Below are positions 1-11,821 of a stretch of DNA of 64,000 bases, in pieces. How positions within the stretch are numbered: the first letter of the stretch is position 1; each line of letters opens with the position of its first letter. The translations under genes and the position numbers were made by a program. A model generated the notes under the pieces. It saw only the letters and a list, made by a program, of their open reading frames with translations. It searched no databases and was not told the DNA's origin. The DNA comes from Woeseiaceae bacterium (GTDB lineage Bacteria > Pseudomonadota > Gammaproteobacteria > Steroidobacterales > Woeseiaceae), in NCBI GenBank assembly GCA_011772865.1, contig WVYQ01000020.1, forward strand, positions 101,168 to 165,167, read 5' to 3'.

Positions 1-1292
<1,292 letters not shown>

Positions 1293-1410
1293 TCAGAAGC
1301 ACCTCGAATAAGGTTCAGTGCTCTTCTCCAACCCTTGGAAATACGCGCCGTCGTTGGATGAAAGACGGTATTAGACGTTAACAGAACGTTTCCCCGGAGA
1401 CAATGAATTC

Positions 1411-2745
1411 CTAGTGCAATGGCGGCCTGTTGACCCAGCGCACGGCCGTGCCGGGCTCGCTCTTGGCGGCATCGGCGATCCACAGGTCGGCGACAGCCAC
1501 GAGTTCGCCTGCCGAGTACACCAGTGGCAGCCGCTCACGCATCCATGGAACGATGCCCTCTTCTTGAAGTAATTTCTTGAGTTTCTTGGTATGTGTTTGA
1601 TCAGCAAGCTTAATTTTCTCGCCGCCTTCTCGAAACCGGACACGGAGCCCCGCTGCCACCACGGTATCGGACAGTCCGGTGCTGGCGCCCGACTCGAGCG
1701 CAAGTTCGCCGCAACCGGGACCAAGGTCTACCCGGCCACCCTCAAACATCCGCTCAGTCGCAGGCGGTTCAGCGGGACCGGCCTGGAGTAAGTAGACGGA
1801 GTCACGATACCGTCGCACCTGCACACCGGACCACTCGACCAGCGGTTGCGCATCTTCACGGGCCGGAATCAGATCATCGACGATGCTGTGCAGAACCGAT
1901 GCCGGCGGTGACGGCAGCCCGAGCTCACGGACAATGTAGCGGATCAGGTTGCGTTGCCGCTCCGGCGGCAGCTGGCGCAACAGTGGCAGCGACAATGCGT
2001 CGGGCCTGTCGCCCAGGGTATGCCAATCCGCCTCGGCCAGCTGGTCGAGAAGCGTCGCCGCCTCGCCGGCCAATTGTGCGCTCAATCGCAATCGACTGCT
2101 GGCCTCGGGCCAGCGCGCCTCGATGACAGGAATGACTTCATGGCGCAGGTAGTTGCGATCGTAGCTGCGGTCTTCGTTCGACGGGTCGTCAATCCAGGCC
2201 AATTCGTGCTTCGTCGCATACTCAAGCAGTTCACGTCGCGAGTACGGCAGTAACGGCCTGACGAGCCATCCCGCCGCAAAAGGCTGCACCTCGCCGATGC
2301 CAGCAAGGCCGGCCGGCCCGCTGCCGCGCATCAGGTTCAGCAGCAGCGTCTCCGCCTGGTCGTCCTTGTGATGCGCGGAGATCAGCCAGTCTCCAGCCTC
2401 GACAAGCCGCCGCAGCGCATCGTATCTCGCGGTGCGCGCCGCGGCCTCTGGCCCCAGTCCGGATTCGCGATCGACCTTCACGCGAAGAGAGACGAACTCG
2501 ATGTTCCAATCGTGCACGACACGCTCGCAGTGCTCGCTCCACTCGCGCGATTTTTTATGCAGACCATGGTCGACATGCACGGCCAGGATCTTTGCGTCGA
2601 GCGCATCGGCACGCGTCGCCAGCGCGTGCAACAACACTGTCGAATCGAGGCCACCGCTGAACGCGATAACGATGCGTGTCGGGGAACCGGCCAGTTGCGC
2701 AAGCCCGGCAAGCTCCCGGAGCAGGCTCTTGCGACTGAATTTCAC
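1411..2745 (-). CDS. tilS: tRNA(Ile)-lysidine synthase
   Basis: Attaches lysine to C34 of the CAU-anticodon tRNA-Ile, converting it to read AUA codons; essential in most bacteria. The 444-residue protein has the PP-loop ATP motif SGGLDST at residues 30-36, the N-type ATP pyrophosphatase fold, then the TilS substrate-binding and C-terminal domains (the region around residues 360-440 with the [17 protein letters not shown] stretch). The start is a GTG that shares a GTGA overlap with the accA stop codon, implying translational coupling. The accA-tilS-pyrG order is typical of Gammaproteobacteria. Confidence 0.96.
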   Translation of the reverse strand: MKFSRKSLLRELAGLAQLAGSPTRIVIAFSGGLDSTVLLHALATRADALDAKILAVHVDHGLHKKSREWSEHCERVVHDWNIEFVSLRVKVDRESGLGPEAAARTARYDALRRLVEAGDWLISAHHKDDQAETLLLNLMRGSGPAGLAGIGEVQPFAAGWLVRPLLPYSRRELLEYATKHELAWIDDPSNEDRSYDRNYLRHEVIPVIEARWPEASSRLRLSAQLAGEAATLLDQLAEADWHTLGDRPDALSLPLLRQLPPERQRNLIRYIVRELGLPSPPASVLHSIVDDLIPAREDAQPLVEWSGVQVRRYRDSVYLLQAGPAEPPATERMFEGGRVDLGPGCGELALESGASTGLSDTVVAAGLRVRFREGGEKIKLADQTHTKKLKKLLQEEGIVPWMRERLPLVYSAGELVAVADLWIADAAKSEPGTAVRWVNRPPLH

Positions 2746-3701
2746 GCTTCCTTGAACTGACCGAAGCTGGCGAGCCGACGTTGCCGGTTCTCTAGCAGCT
2801 GGTCGACCGACAACTGGTCGAGTTCCTCCAGGTTGTTGATGATCGCATTGCGAATCACCTCGGCTGCTTCCTTCGGAGCGCGGTGTGCGCCCCCAAGAGG
2901 CTCTGCAAGCACTTCGTCAACAAGACCGAACTCGTTGAGGCTATCGGCGGTAATGCGCATCGCCTCTGCCGCATCCTCTGCCTTTTCGGCGCTTTTCCAG
3001 AGAATCGACGCGCAGCCTTCCGGGGAAATTACCGAGTAAATTGCGTACTGCATCATCAGCAGCCGATCGCCAACACCGATCGCCAACGCACCGCCGGAAC
3101 CGCCTTCACCAATAACGACGCAGATGATCGGCGTCTTGAGTCCCGCCATCAGGTACAAGCTGTAGGCGATCGCCTCGCTTTGCCCTCGCTCTTCCGCCCC
3201 GACTCCCGGATACGCTCCGGGCGTATCGATCAGGGTTACGATCGGCAGCGAGTACCGCTCGGCCAGTCGCATCAGCCGCTGGGCCTTGCGATAGCCCTCG
3301 GGTTTCGGCATGCCGTAATTACGACGCACGCGTTCTTTCGTATCGCGGCCTTTCTGGTGGCCTATGAACATCACCGGGCGCCCGTCAATACGTCCGATAC
3401 CGCCGATGATGGCCGGGTCATCGGCATACATACGATCGCCATGCAGTTCCTGGAAATCGGGCGCGATCAGTTCGAGGTAATCCTGCGTATAGGGGCGCAT
3501 CGGATGGCGCGCGACCTGCGCAACCTGCCACGCGCTGAGCTTCGCGAAGATGCTCTTCGTCAGAGCTTCGCTCTTGCTACGGAGTCGCGCAACCTCCTCG
3601 TTGATGTTGATTTCGGAGTCATCACCGACGAAACGCAGTTCCTCGATTTTAGCTTCGAGTTCCGCGATAGGTTGTTCAAAATCAAGGAATTTCAGGTCCA
3701 T
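2742..3701 (-). CDS. accA: Acetyl-CoA carboxylase carboxyltransferase subunit alpha
   Basis: Alpha half of the carboxyltransferase that transfers CO2 from biotin to acetyl-CoA, giving malonyl-CoA, the first committed step of fatty acid synthesis. At 319 residues it has the same length as E. coli AccA and the typical N-terminus [16 protein letters not shown]. The crotonase-fold core shows [19 protein letters not shown] and the oxyanion-forming stretch [14 protein letters not shown]. It follows dnaE with 33 bases between them and overlaps tilS by four bases. The partner accD is not in the window. Confidence 0.97.
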   Translation of the reverse strand: MDLKFLDFEQPIAELEAKIEELRFVGDDSEININEEVARLRSKSEALTKSIFAKLSAWQVAQVARHPMRPYTQDYLELIAPDFQELHGDRMYADDPAIIGGIGRIDGRPVMFIGHQKGRDTKERVRRNYGMPKPEGYRKAQRLMRLAERYSLPIVTLIDTPGAYPGVGAEERGQSEAIAYSLYLMAGLKTPIICVVIGEGGSGGALAIGVGDRLLMMQYAIYSVISPEGCASILWKSAEKAEDAAEAMRITADSLNEFGLVDEVLAEPLGGAHRAPKEAAEVIRNAIINNLEELDQLSVDQLLENRQRRLASFGQFKEA

Positions 3702-3734
3702 GACAAGCCGCTGTCCGTGCCCGGAAGAGAAACC

Positions 3735-6700
3735 TTACCTGATTTCTCGGCCGGGTGCGTACAGCATTCGGACATTTTTGCTGCCAAGCAGCTCACTCAA
3801 CTTGTCCCGCAATTCACGGCTCGGCCGAACCGTCCATTCGGGCCCCAGTTTGAGCTGCGCAGATGCCGAATCGCCGATGTACTGCACCGATATGTCGCAG
3901 TTGCCCTTTCGGTAAGGCAGCAAAACGTCGTGCAGCTTGACCAACAGTGCCTCACCCTGCCCGTACGGCCTCAGGTTCAGCACAATGCCTTTGGCACGGG
4001 CTTCGATCACGCGATCGATATGGCTCACCTGCTTGGCAGTCACTGTCCAGTTCGACAGGAAGTCATCGTAGCGGAGGCCGCCGCTCACGACGACCACCTC
4101 GTCCTTGACGAGCAAATGTCGAAACTCCTGGAACGCTTCACTGAACAGGCTCATCTCCATTCTGCCGGTGTCATCGTCGAGAACGACGCTGACACGATTG
4201 CCGCGTTTGCGAATGTCGGCAACCAGTCCGGCAACCGTGACCTCCCTCTGCGCCTGCGCATAGCTGTTTTCTCCGCGCGTGGACTGTGGCGGCGGCTCCG
4301 ACAGGATATCCGCCAGTTTGCCGTCAACGAACGCCATCGCATCTGCGCGCACCGCGTTAAAAGGATGCCCGGTCAGGTAAAGTCCGAGCGCTTCCTTCTC
4401 ATAACGCAGGAACTCCTGTTCCGGCCACTCGGGTCGGTTGATCACCTTTGGTGACTCCACCGGCGCGGCGACCGGCCCGAGCCCGAACATGTCATTTTGT
4501 CCCGCCGCTGCCGCACGGGCGACCTGATCCGCGCTGGCCACCGCCTGGGGTACCTGCCCGATCAACGCGCGGCGCGTCAATCCGAAGTCGCCCATTGCGC
4601 CTGCCTTGATCATGGCTTCGATCGCCCGCCGGTTTATCTTGTCGTGTTCAACGCGACGACAGAATTCGGACAGGTCAGAATACGGCCCATTGGCTTGTCG
4701 TTCCACGATAATGGCGTCGACGACCGAACGACCCACTCCCTTGATTGCGCCCAATCCATAAAGAATCGTGCTCTCGTCAGCAACCGAGAACGCATAGGCC
4801 GAGCCGTTGACGTTCGGTGGAATGATTCGCAGCCCTTGCTTGCGACAGTCGTCCTTCAGCGTGACCAGTCGATCGGTATTGTCGAGGTCCGCCGTCATTA
4901 CCGCTGCCATAAAGGCCGCAGGGTAATGCGCTTTCAAATAAGCCGTCTGGTACGCGAGCACGGCGTAAGCCGCCGAGTGAGACTTGTTGAAGCCGTAGCC
5001 TGCGAACTTCTCCATGAGATCGAAGATGCGGGTCGCCGTGCGCTCTGCAACTCCTCTCTCTGTCGCACCGCCCACGAAAATTTCTCGCTGCGTGGCCATT
5101 TCCTCGGGCTTTTTCTTGCCCATGGCGCGGCGCAGAAGGTCAGCGCCACCGAGCGTGTAGCCTGCGAGTACCTGGGCAATCTGCATCACCTGCTCCTGGT
5201 ACAGGATGACGCCATAGGTTTCTTCGAGCAGGGGCTTCAGGTCCGGGTGCAGGTAGTCGATATCATCCTTGTTGACGGCATGCCGGTGCGCAATGAAGTC
5301 ATCGACCATGCCGGACTGCAGCGGACCCGGCCGGAACAGCGCGACGAGCGCCACGAGGTCGTCGAACCGGTCGGGACGCATGCGTTTTATCAGGTCGCGC
5401 ATACCGCTCGACTCCAGCTGGAACACGGCGGCGGTCGCAGTGCTGCGCAGCAACTCGAATGTCTTCGGGTCACGGTCGGGAATACTGCTGATATCGAAGC
5501 CGGCACCGGGCTGCGACTCGTTCACGATTTTCCCGGCCCAGTCGATGATCGTCAGCGTTTTGAGCCCCAGGAAATCGAACTTGACGAGCCCGATTGCCTC
5601 GACGTCGTCCTTATCCAGCTGCGTGATGATCTGCGTGCCGCCATCTTCGCAATACAGGGGCGTGAAGTTCGTCAGCGCGGTTGGTGCGATAACAACGCCG
5701 CCGGCATGCTTGCCCGCATTGCGCGCCAGTCCCTCGAGCGACTTTGCGAGGTCGATGATCGCGGCCACCTCCTCGTCGTCCCTGTACATCGCCGACAGCT
5801 CGTCCGACTGATCCAGGGCCTTGTCGAGGGTCATTCCGATCTCGAACGGCACTTGCTTCGCGATACGATCGACGAATCCGTATGGGTGCCCGAGCACGCG
5901 TCCGGTGTCCCGAATCACGGCCCTGGCCGCCATCGTGCCAAATGTGATGATTTGCGCAACGCGGTCGCGGCCATAGCGCTCTGCGACATAGTCGATAACG
6001 TTGTCACGGCCTTCCATGCAGAAGTCGATATCGAAGTCCGGCATCGACACGCGCTCGGGATTCAGGAAGCGCTCGAAAAGCAAATCGTGCTCGAGAGGGT
6101 CGAGGTCGGTGATGCCGAGCACCCAGGCGACGAGCGAACCCGCGCCCGAGCCCCTGCCCGGACCGACCGGAATATTATTGTCGCGCGCCCACCGGATGAA
6201 ATCGGCAACGATCAGGAAGTAACCCGGAAAGCCCATGCCGCTGATCACATCGAGTTCGGTCCTCAGGCGTTCGAAGTACGGTGCGCTGAACGCGGCCCTT
6301 TCTTTGTCCGCCAATTCCCGGGTCTTGAAAATACGCTGCAGCTGCCGCTCGAGCCCTGCACGCGCCTGCTCCTCGAGATACGCCGCTTCCGTCTGCCCGT
6401 CAGGCACCGGGAACGCGGGCAACACGCTCTCGCCGAGCGTCAGTTCGAGTGTGCAACGGCGCGCGATCTCTGTGGCGTTTTCGAGCGCGGCGGGAATGTC
6501 GGCAAAAAGCTCGGCCATTTCCTCGGACGAACGCAGGTACTGTTCCTTGCTGTAGTGGTTCGGCCGATCGGGATCCGCGAGCGTGCGACCCTCGTGGATG
6601 CACACCCTGGCTTCATGAGCGTTGTAGTCGTCGCGGGCCAGAAACCGGACGTCGTTAGTCGCCACAACCGGGGTCCGCGTATCGCTCGCGAGCGTCAGGG

Positions 6701-7256
6701 ACGCCTGCACACAGTCTTCCTCACCCGACCGTCCGGTTCGGACGAGTTCAAGGTAATAGCGATCGCCAAAAAGCTGCAGCCAGCTATCCAACAGGGTCTG
6801 CGCGAGATCATAGTGGCCGTTGTGCAACGCATGGCCGACGTCACCGTGCAGCCCCCCGGAGAGCGCAATCAGGTTTTCGCAGCTGCTCGACGTCAGCCAT
6901 TCCCTTTGTACCAGAGGCACGCCCCTCCTCTGGCCTTCAAGATACGCCCGGGTCAGCAGCCGCGAGAGATTTCTGTACCCGGTTTCCCCCTGGCAGAGTA
7001 GTACGAGATGCCAGGGTCGGGATTCGTCATCCTCGTTGGCAACCCTGATATCCGCGCCTATGATCGGTTTGATACCCGCGGCGACAGCGGCACGGTAGAA
7101 CTTGACCATGCCGAACAGGTTGTTGAGATCCGTCAGAGCTATCGCGGCCATACCATCGTCGGCTGCGCGCTGCATCAATTGCGAAATCCGCACTGTGCTG
7201 TCGACGAGCGAATACTCCGTGTGCAGGTGGAGGTGCACGAATGGCGCAGTACTCAT
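3735..7256 (-). CDS. dnaE: DNA polymerase III subunit alpha
   Basis: Catalytic subunit of the replicative polymerase. The reading frame stays open further upstream, but the ATG at 7256 gives the conserved start [16 protein letters not shown] and overlaps the rnhB stop as ATGA, so I use it (1173 residues). The N-terminal PHP domain is marked by [11 protein letters not shown]. The polymerase palm has PDFDIDF at about residues 406-412, matching the catalytic Asp pair of E. coli, and a third acidic region at [12 protein letters not shown]. Helix-hairpin-helix, beta-clamp-binding and OB-fold regions follow. The length agrees with DnaE1-type polymerases (E. coli 1160). Confidence 0.97.
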   Translation of the reverse strand: MSTAPFVHLHLHTEYSLVDSTVRISQLMQRAADDGMAAIALTDLNNLFGMVKFYRAAVAAGIKPIIGADIRVANEDDESRPWHLVLLCQGETGYRNLSRLLTRAYLEGQRRGVPLVQREWLTSSSCENLIALSGGLHGDVGHALHNGHYDLAQTLLDSWLQLFGDRYYLELVRTGRSGEEDCVQASLTLASDTRTPVVATNDVRFLARDDYNAHEARVCIHEGRTLADPDRPNHYSKEQYLRSSEEMAELFADIPAALENATEIARRCTLELTLGESVLPAFPVPDGQTEAAYLEEQARAGLERQLQRIFKTRELADKERAAFSAPYFERLRTELDVISGMGFPGYFLIVADFIRWARDNNIPVGPGRGSGAGSLVAWVLGITDLDPLEHDLLFERFLNPERVSMPDFDIDFCMEGRDNVIDYVAERYGRDRVAQIITFGTMAARAVIRDTGRVLGHPYGFVDRIAKQVPFEIGMTLDKALDQSDELSAMYRDDEEVAAIIDLAKSLEGLARNAGKHAGGVVIAPTALTNFTPLYCEDGGTQIITQLDKDDVEAIGLVKFDFLGLKTLTIIDWAGKIVNESQPGAGFDISSIPDRDPKTFELLRSTATAAVFQLESSGMRDLIKRMRPDRFDDLVALVALFRPGPLQSGMVDDFIAHRHAVNKDDIDYLHPDLKPLLEETYGVILYQEQVMQIAQVLAGYTLGGADLLRRAMGKKKPEEMATQREIFVGGATERGVAERTATRIFDLMEKFAGYGFNKSHSAAYAVLAYQTAYLKAHYPAAFMAAVMTADLDNTDRLVTLKDDCRKQGLRIIPPNVNGSAYAFSVADESTILYGLGAIKGVGRSVVDAIIVERQANGPYSDLSEFCRRVEHDKINRRAIEAMIKAGAMGDFGLTRRALIGQVPQAVASADQVARAAAAGQNDMFGLGPVAAPVESPKVINRPEWPEQEFLRYEKEALGLYLTGHPFNAVRADAMAFVDGKLADILSEPPPQSTRGENSYAQAQREVTVAGLVADIRKRGNRVSVVLDDDTGRMEMSLFSEAFQEFRHLLVKDEVVVVSGGLRYDDFLSNWTVTAKQVSHIDRVIEARAKGIVLNLRPYGQGEALLVKLHDVLLPYRKGNCDISVQYIGDSASAQLKLGPEWTVRPSRELRDKLSELLGSKNVRMLYAPGREIR

Positions 7257-7855
7257 CCGGCCATCCTCACCGGCGCAAAGCTGCGCCGATGCTGCTCGCA
7301 CGGCCCGAATTCGCGTAAACGGGCTCGATGAATTTCGGTGCCATAGCCTTTGTGACGCCCGAATTCGTAACCCGGGTAAAGAGTGTCCAGGCGCTCCATG
7401 ATGTTATCGCGGGTCGTCTTGGCGATGATCGACGCGGCGCTGATGGCCGGCACTAACCCATCACCGCCGACGACAGCCTCGCCGTCGAGCTGCCGATCGT
7501 GAAATCGCAGGTCGGGCAGTCGGTTGCCATCGACCTGTACACCGTGCGGCAAAACTGCGAGGCCAAGGATTGCCCTGCGCATGGCCAGCATTGTTGCCGC
7601 GAGGATGTTCATCGCGTCAATCTCGGCCGCATCTGACCAGGCAACGGACCAGGACAGCGCCCGTTCGCGAATTTCCGCGGCCAGTTCCGTTCTTAGGCTT
7701 GGCGCAAGCTTCTTCGAATCATCGAGTCCCTGATAGCGGCGCCCCGGATGCAGGATGACCGCCGCCGCCACAACGGGTCCGGCCAGCGGTCCCCGACCAG
7801 CCTCATCAATGCCCGCGATGAGGCCCTGCAACTGGAAAAGTCGTGCTTGTTGCAT
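7253..7855 (-). CDS. rnhB: Ribonuclease HII
   Basis: Cuts RNA in RNA-DNA hybrids and starts removal of ribonucleotides misincorporated in DNA. The 200-residue protein carries [15 protein letters not shown] near its N-terminus, with catalytic Asp17 and Glu18, the DDSKKL motif, and the [12 protein letters not shown] stretch with the later metal-binding acidic residues. It sits between lpxB (18-base gap) and dnaE (ATGA overlap), the same order as in E. coli. Confidence 0.97.
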   Translation of the reverse strand: MQQARLFQLQGLIAGIDEAGRGPLAGPVVAAAVILHPGRRYQGLDDSKKLAPSLRTELAAEIRERALSWSVAWSDAAEIDAMNILAATMLAMRRAILGLAVLPHGVQVDGNRLPDLRFHDRQLDGEAVVGGDGLVPAISAASIIAKTTRDNIMERLDTLYPGYEFGRHKGYGTEIHRARLREFGPCEQHRRSFAPVRMAG

Positions 7856-7873
7856 CGAATGTCGTCTTGCCCG

Positions 7874-9004
7874 CTATTTTGCGAGGTTAATAACGGCCTC
7901 GGCCGCGCAGTCGTCCGCGCCGAGTGCCAGGTCCTTGCGAAGTTTAGCAAATCGCTGCCTGATCGCTTCGGACCTTTCGGGGTCATCGAGAAAATTCCAA
8001 ACGGCCTGCGCCAGGGAACCGGCCTTGAAATCCTCCTGCATGAACTCCGGGATCAATTCCTCGCCCACGACAATATTCGGAAGCGTATAAAACTCGTTCT
8101 TGACACCCATCATCCTGGCAATCATGGCCGTAGTGCCGGAGACGGCATAGCCCGCCACGGTAGGCTTACCGATCAGCGCGGACTCCAGCGCGGCAGTCCC
8201 GGACGCCAGCATGACGACGTCGGCGGCCGACATTGCCTCGATCGAGTCGCCCTGGATAATTCGAAAGCGATCAGCAATAGCAGTATCGGCGAGCTGCGCT
8301 TCGATCAAAGGTCGGAGCTTGGGACTTGCCACCGGCGTGACAAACCGCAAGTTGTCCTTCTGCCCGGCAAGCATCACGGCCGCCTTCAGAAGCACAGGAC
8401 CAATACGCTTCACTTCTGACACGCGGCTGCCAGGCAAGACAGCGACGACCTGTCCTTCGCCGAGATCGAGCAGTTCCCTGACCGATTCGATATCGATATC
8501 GGCTGGCAGGCTGGTCGCTTTCGGGTGCCCCACAAATACTGCGTCGATACCGTTCTCGTCGTAGATTCTTTTTTCGAAAGGCAGTATGCAGAGCACCCTG
8601 TCGGCGGCTTTGCCGACCGTCTTGATGCGACCGGAGCGCCAGGCCCAGATCGACGGACTGACGTAATGTGCGGTCCGGATACCGGACTGGCGCAAGCGCT
8701 TTTCGAGCCCCAGGTTGAAATCGGGAGCATCGATGCCGACGAAAACGTCGGGCGGCGATGCCCGCCAGCGCCGCGTGAGCGACCGGCGCAATTTGAGCAG
8801 TCGCGGAAGGTGCACAAATGGTTCGACCAATCCAAATACGGCGAGCTCCGCGGCGTCCGCCCAGGCATCGCAACCCGCCTCGGTCATAGCCGGGCCTGCG
8901 ACACCCTCGAAACTGGCTTCCGGTATGCGCTCGCGGATCGCGCGGATCAGACCTGCGCCGAGCAAATCACCGGAAGCTTCGCCAGCGACCAAACCGACTT
9001 TCAT
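7874..9004 (-). CDS. lpxB: Lipid-A-disaccharide synthase
   Basis: Glycosyltransferase family 19 enzyme that joins UDP-diacylglucosamine to lipid X to form the lipid A disaccharide at the inner face of the cytoplasmic membrane. The 376-residue protein begins MKVGLVAGEASGDLLGAGLI, the family signature with a conserved acidic residue, and keeps the C-terminal nucleotide-binding half (ASGTAALESALIGKPTVAGY). It is downstream of lpxA with a 12-base gap, giving the usual lpxD-fabZ-lpxA-lpxB set. Confidence 0.97.
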   Translation of the reverse strand: MKVGLVAGEASGDLLGAGLIRAIRERIPEASFEGVAGPAMTEAGCDAWADAAELAVFGLVEPFVHLPRLLKLRRSLTRRWRASPPDVFVGIDAPDFNLGLEKRLRQSGIRTAHYVSPSIWAWRSGRIKTVGKAADRVLCILPFEKRIYDENGIDAVFVGHPKATSLPADIDIESVRELLDLGEGQVVAVLPGSRVSEVKRIGPVLLKAAVMLAGQKDNLRFVTPVASPKLRPLIEAQLADTAIADRFRIIQGDSIEAMSAADVVMLASGTAALESALIGKPTVAGYAVSGTTAMIARMMGVKNEFYTLPNIVVGEELIPEFMQEDFKAGSLAQAVWNFLDDPERSEAIRQRFAKLRKDLALGADDCAAEAVINLAK

Positions 9005-9016
9005 GGCATCGCTCGG

Positions 9017-9787
9017 CTAGCGAGACAATCCACGTTCGGAAGACCGCAGTGAATCCTGGAAGACCTGAAGCTCAGGCTGACTCGGCAGGCGTGTGGCAAT
9101 TTCATCCATCGCTTCCGACAGTTTTAAACCTTTCCGATAAACGAGCCGGTAGGCGTCCTTGATATTGCGAATCTGCTCTGCGCTGAAGCCACGCCGTTTC
9201 AGCCCTTCGCTGTTGATCCCGCGCGGCACTGCCGGCGTGCCGAATACGGTCGTGTAAGCAGGAACGTCCCGATTGACGGCGGCATACATTCCGACAAACG
9301 CATGCGCGCCAATGTGACAGAACTGATGCGCCCCCGAGAAACCACCGAAAATCGCCCAGTCACCAACATGGACATGCCCCGCCAGCGTCGCATTATTGGC
9401 CATAATCGTCTTGTCGCCGAGGACGCAGTCGTGCGCGATATGTACGTAGGCCATTATCCAGTTGTCATTACCGATGATCGTCTCGCCCTTGTCCTGAGTC
9501 GTGCCGCGGCTGATCGTGCAAAATTCGCGAATCGTGTTGCGATCGCCTATGTGCAGCCTGGTTGGCTCTCCGGCGTATTTCTTGTCCTGCGGGTCATCAC
9601 CGACCGATGCGAACTGGTAGATGTGATTGTCCTTGCCGATGATCGTCGGGCCGTTGATCACGACATGACTCTCGATGCGCGTACCGCTTCCGACTTCAAC
9701 ATTGTCACCAATTATCGAGTACGCCCCAATTTCAACATCATCGGCGATTTGCGCCGAATCTGACACAATGGCTGTAGGGTGAATCAC
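9017..9787 (-). CDS. lpxA: UDP-N-acetylglucosamine O-acyltransferase
   Basis: First enzyme of lipid A synthesis; transfers a 3-hydroxyacyl chain from acyl carrier protein to UDP-GlcNAc. The 256-residue product is a left-handed parallel beta-helix made of hexapeptide repeats, with the catalytic-His stretch SGAHQFCHIGAHAF and a helical C-terminus. The frame is open upstream, but I place the start at a GTG giving [12 protein letters not shown], the family's conserved N-terminus. This GTG overlaps the fabZ stop as GTGA. Upstream codons overlap fabZ and look like its shadow. Confidence 0.95.
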   Translation of the reverse strand: MIHPTAIVSDSAQIADDVEIGAYSIIGDNVEVGSGTRIESHVVINGPTIIGKDNHIYQFASVGDDPQDKKYAGEPTRLHIGDRNTIREFCTISRGTTQDKGETIIGNDNWIMAYVHIAHDCVLGDKTIMANNATLAGHVHVGDWAIFGGFSGAHQFCHIGAHAFVGMYAAVNRDVPAYTTVFGTPAVPRGINSEGLKRRGFSAEQIRNIKDAYRLVYRKGLKLSEAMDEIATRLPSQPELQVFQDSLRSSERGLSR

Positions 9788-10242
9788 ACGTTGTCTCCGC
9801 CGGGTGCACACACGATAGTTGCTGTCGCGGCGAGCTGCCCGTCGACGCTTGCTTCGCCGCTGTACCACCACATTCCGCGTTTGACCTTGTCCGCGGTAAC
9901 CCGAATCAGGAGCCGATCTCCAGGAACGACCGGGCGCCTGAACCGCGCGTCTTCGACTCGCGCCAGCATATAAAGCGGTTTTGGCTCGAGAGCCGGGTGG
10001 CTCAGGTGTGACAACACGCCTCCGGCCTGAGCGATTGCCTCGACAATCAATACGCCGGGCAGAATGGGCATGCCCGGAAAATGGCCTGCAAAATGCGGCT
10101 CGTCAGCAGAAACATTCTTGACTGCCGTGACGCTCTGATGAGCCGTGAACTCGAGCACCTCGTCGATCATGAGGAAAGGGTCACGATGCGGCAGGAGTTT
10201 TTTGATTCCCTCGACGTCAAGCGGAAGGGCAATCGCAGTCAT
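9784..10242 (-). CDS. fabZ: 3-hydroxyacyl-ACP dehydratase
   Basis: Hot-dog-fold dehydratase of type II fatty acid synthesis, making trans-2-enoyl-ACP from 3-hydroxyacyl-ACP, and so competing with LpxA and LpxD for substrate. The 152-residue protein has [14 protein letters not shown] near the N-terminus and the active-site segment [19 protein letters not shown], with His54 and Glu68 as catalytic residues. It overlaps lpxD (ATGA) and lpxA (GTGA) by four bases at each end, so the three genes are probably translationally coupled. Confidence 0.97.
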   Translation of the reverse strand: MTAIALPLDVEGIKKLLPHRDPFLMIDEVLEFTAHQSVTAVKNVSADEPHFAGHFPGMPILPGVLIVEAIAQAGGVLSHLSHPALEPKPLYMLARVEDARFRRPVVPGDRLLIRVTADKVKRGMWWYSGEASVDGQLAATATIVCAPGGDNV

Positions 10243-11252
10243 TTACTCTTTTTCTCCAGCTCGCTGACACGATTCTGCAGTTTATCGAGGCGCCGCAGCG
10301 ATGCAACACGCCGGTTCCAGGTGCGAGCTTCTTCGGCGGGTAACATGGCCGCGTACGCGCCGGGCCTGGTGATGTTCTTCGTGGCGACCGCCTTACCCAG
10401 CAGGACGACATCATCGCAGATTTCGATATGGCCGACGGTCCCGGAATGACCTGCAAACATGCAACGCTTGCCGATCCTGGTACTTCCGGAAATGCCGACA
10501 CCGGCAGCCATCGCGGTATGTTCGCCAACATGCACGTTGTGGGCAATCTGGACCAGGTTGTCGATTCGCACGCCATCGCAGATGACTGTGTCATCAATCG
10601 CGCCGCAATCGACCGTCGTGCAGGCACCGATCTCGACATCACTGCCAATGCGCACACCGCCGAGTTGGGGAACCTTAAGCCACCCCTCGGATGTCATGGC
10701 ATTACCGAAACCGTCGGATCCGATCACGCAACCCGGATGGAATATGCAGCGGTCGCCCGTCGTAACGCTTCGAACCAATGTTGCATTGGCGAGCACCCGG
10801 CAATCATTGCCCACCGTGCAGTCCGTGCCCACGACTACACCAGGTCCGATATACGAGTTCTCACCAATCGTCACGCCGTCCTCGATGACCGCATGGGCCG
10901 CAACGTGCGCAGACGGCGCTACGGTTGCAGATGCTGCAACGACAGCAGATTCATGAATTCCGGGCGCATAGATTGGCGCCGGGCAGATGGCGGATGCCAT
11001 GCGCGCATACATCGCGTAGGGATTATCACTAACCAGTACCGGGCACGGTGCGCCGGACGCGTCGTCAGGTTGCAATACGACGGCAGCCGCCTTCGTCGAA
11101 GGCAGCTGCTCTTTGAAAGCGTCGCTGGCGAGGAAACTCAGCGCATCCGATCCGGCGGATCCAAGCGTACCGACCGTCGTGATCGAGACATCCGGATCAC
11201 CGATTAGCTCGCATCCGAACCGTTCCGCGAGTTCTCCAAGGCTGACCGGCAC
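10239..11252 (-). CDS. lpxD: UDP-3-O-(3-hydroxyacyl)glucosamine N-acyltransferase
   Basis: Third step of lipid A synthesis, adding the N-linked hydroxyacyl chain to UDP-acylglucosamine. The 337-residue protein has an N-terminal uridine-binding domain ([16 protein letters not shown]), a long hexapeptide-repeat beta-helix, the conserved His-containing stretch [19 protein letters not shown] and a short C-terminal coiled helix ending in charged residues. The start is a GTG without a strong ribosome-binding site. It follows skp by 12 bases. Confidence 0.96.
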   Translation of the reverse strand: MPVSLGELAERFGCELIGDPDVSITTVGTLGSAGSDALSFLASDAFKEQLPSTKAAAVVLQPDDASGAPCPVLVSDNPYAMYARMASAICPAPIYAPGIHESAVVAASATVAPSAHVAAHAVIEDGVTIGENSYIGPGVVVGTDCTVGNDCRVLANATLVRSVTTGDRCIFHPGCVIGSDGFGNAMTSEGWLKVPQLGGVRIGSDVEIGACTTVDCGAIDDTVICDGVRIDNLVQIAHNVHVGEHTAMAAGVGISGSTRIGKRCMFAGHSGTVGHIEICDDVVLLGKAVATKNITRPGAYAAMLPAEEARTWNRRVASLRRLDKLQNRVSELEKKSK

Positions 11253-11264
11253 TGGAGGCGCGAT

Positions 11265-11807
11265 TTACGGGGCGGCGTTTAACGCCTGGAAATTGGCTTC
11301 GACGGCTCGCAGCACCTGCTCGGTGATATTGACAGCGCCACTCGCGTAAAGAACGCCATCGCCGACAAGCAGATCGTAGCCTTCCTGGGCGGCGTAAGCC
11401 TGGATCTCCTGCAGCAGCGAGACTTGCAGGTTGCTCATTTCTTCGTTTTGACGAAGATTCAGATCTTCCTGGAACTCGTTCTGAAGACGCGTAACCTCAC
11501 GCTGCAGGTCGCGGAGTTCCTTCTCCATGTTGCGGCGCTCGGTTTCACCCATCACAGCCGCATCCTTTTGAAACTTCGTTCCAAGTTCTTCGTACTCTTT
11601 CTGCCTGGCAAGGATTTCACGCTGACGTGGAGCAAACTCTTCCTGCAATGCATCCATGGCGGCTTGTGTCTGCGGCGCCCGTTGCATCAGCGCCGGGATA
11701 TTCACAACGCCGATCTTCACTTCCTGGGCGCTGGCCGGTAATGCAATGGCTGCAAGAAGCGCAACGACAACGAAAAGTTTATAAACCTGTTGCTTCAAGA
11801 AACTCAT
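11265..11807 (-). CDS. skp: Periplasmic chaperone Skp/OmpH family
   Basis: Trimeric 'jellyfish' chaperone that holds unfolded outer-membrane proteins in the periplasm on their way to the Bam complex. The 180-residue protein has a clear Sec signal peptide (cleavage after ALPASA, about residue 27), a beta-rich start (EVKIGVVNIPALMQ) and a long charged helical region rich in Glu, Gln and Arg (about residues 45-130) forming the tentacles. It lies directly after bamA, the usual arrangement. Sequence conservation in this family is low; placement and architecture support the call. Confidence 0.93.
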   Translation of the reverse strand: MSFLKQQVYKLFVVVALLAAIALPASAQEVKIGVVNIPALMQRAPQTQAAMDALQEEFAPRQREILARQKEYEELGTKFQKDAAVMGETERRNMEKELRDLQREVTRLQNEFQEDLNLRQNEEMSNLQVSLLQEIQAYAAQEGYDLLVGDGVLYASGAVNITEQVLRAVEANFQALNAAP

Positions 11808-11821
11808 AAAAAACTCAACTT

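Noticed and set aside
2883-4454. Plus-strand open frame (523 codons) opposite accA and dnaE
   Set aside because: Spans two real minus-strand genes and has no motif or ribosome-binding site; antisense shadow.
4497-7001. Long plus-strand open frame (834 codons) opposite dnaE
   Set aside because: It mirrors dnaE codon structure in a GC-rich genome; the translation is low-complexity Arg/Val/His-rich with no recognisable motif, while dnaE is unmistakable.
7257-7301. Upstream extension of dnaE
   Set aside because: The extra 15 residues overlap rnhB and are absent from the family; the ATGA-coupled start fits better.
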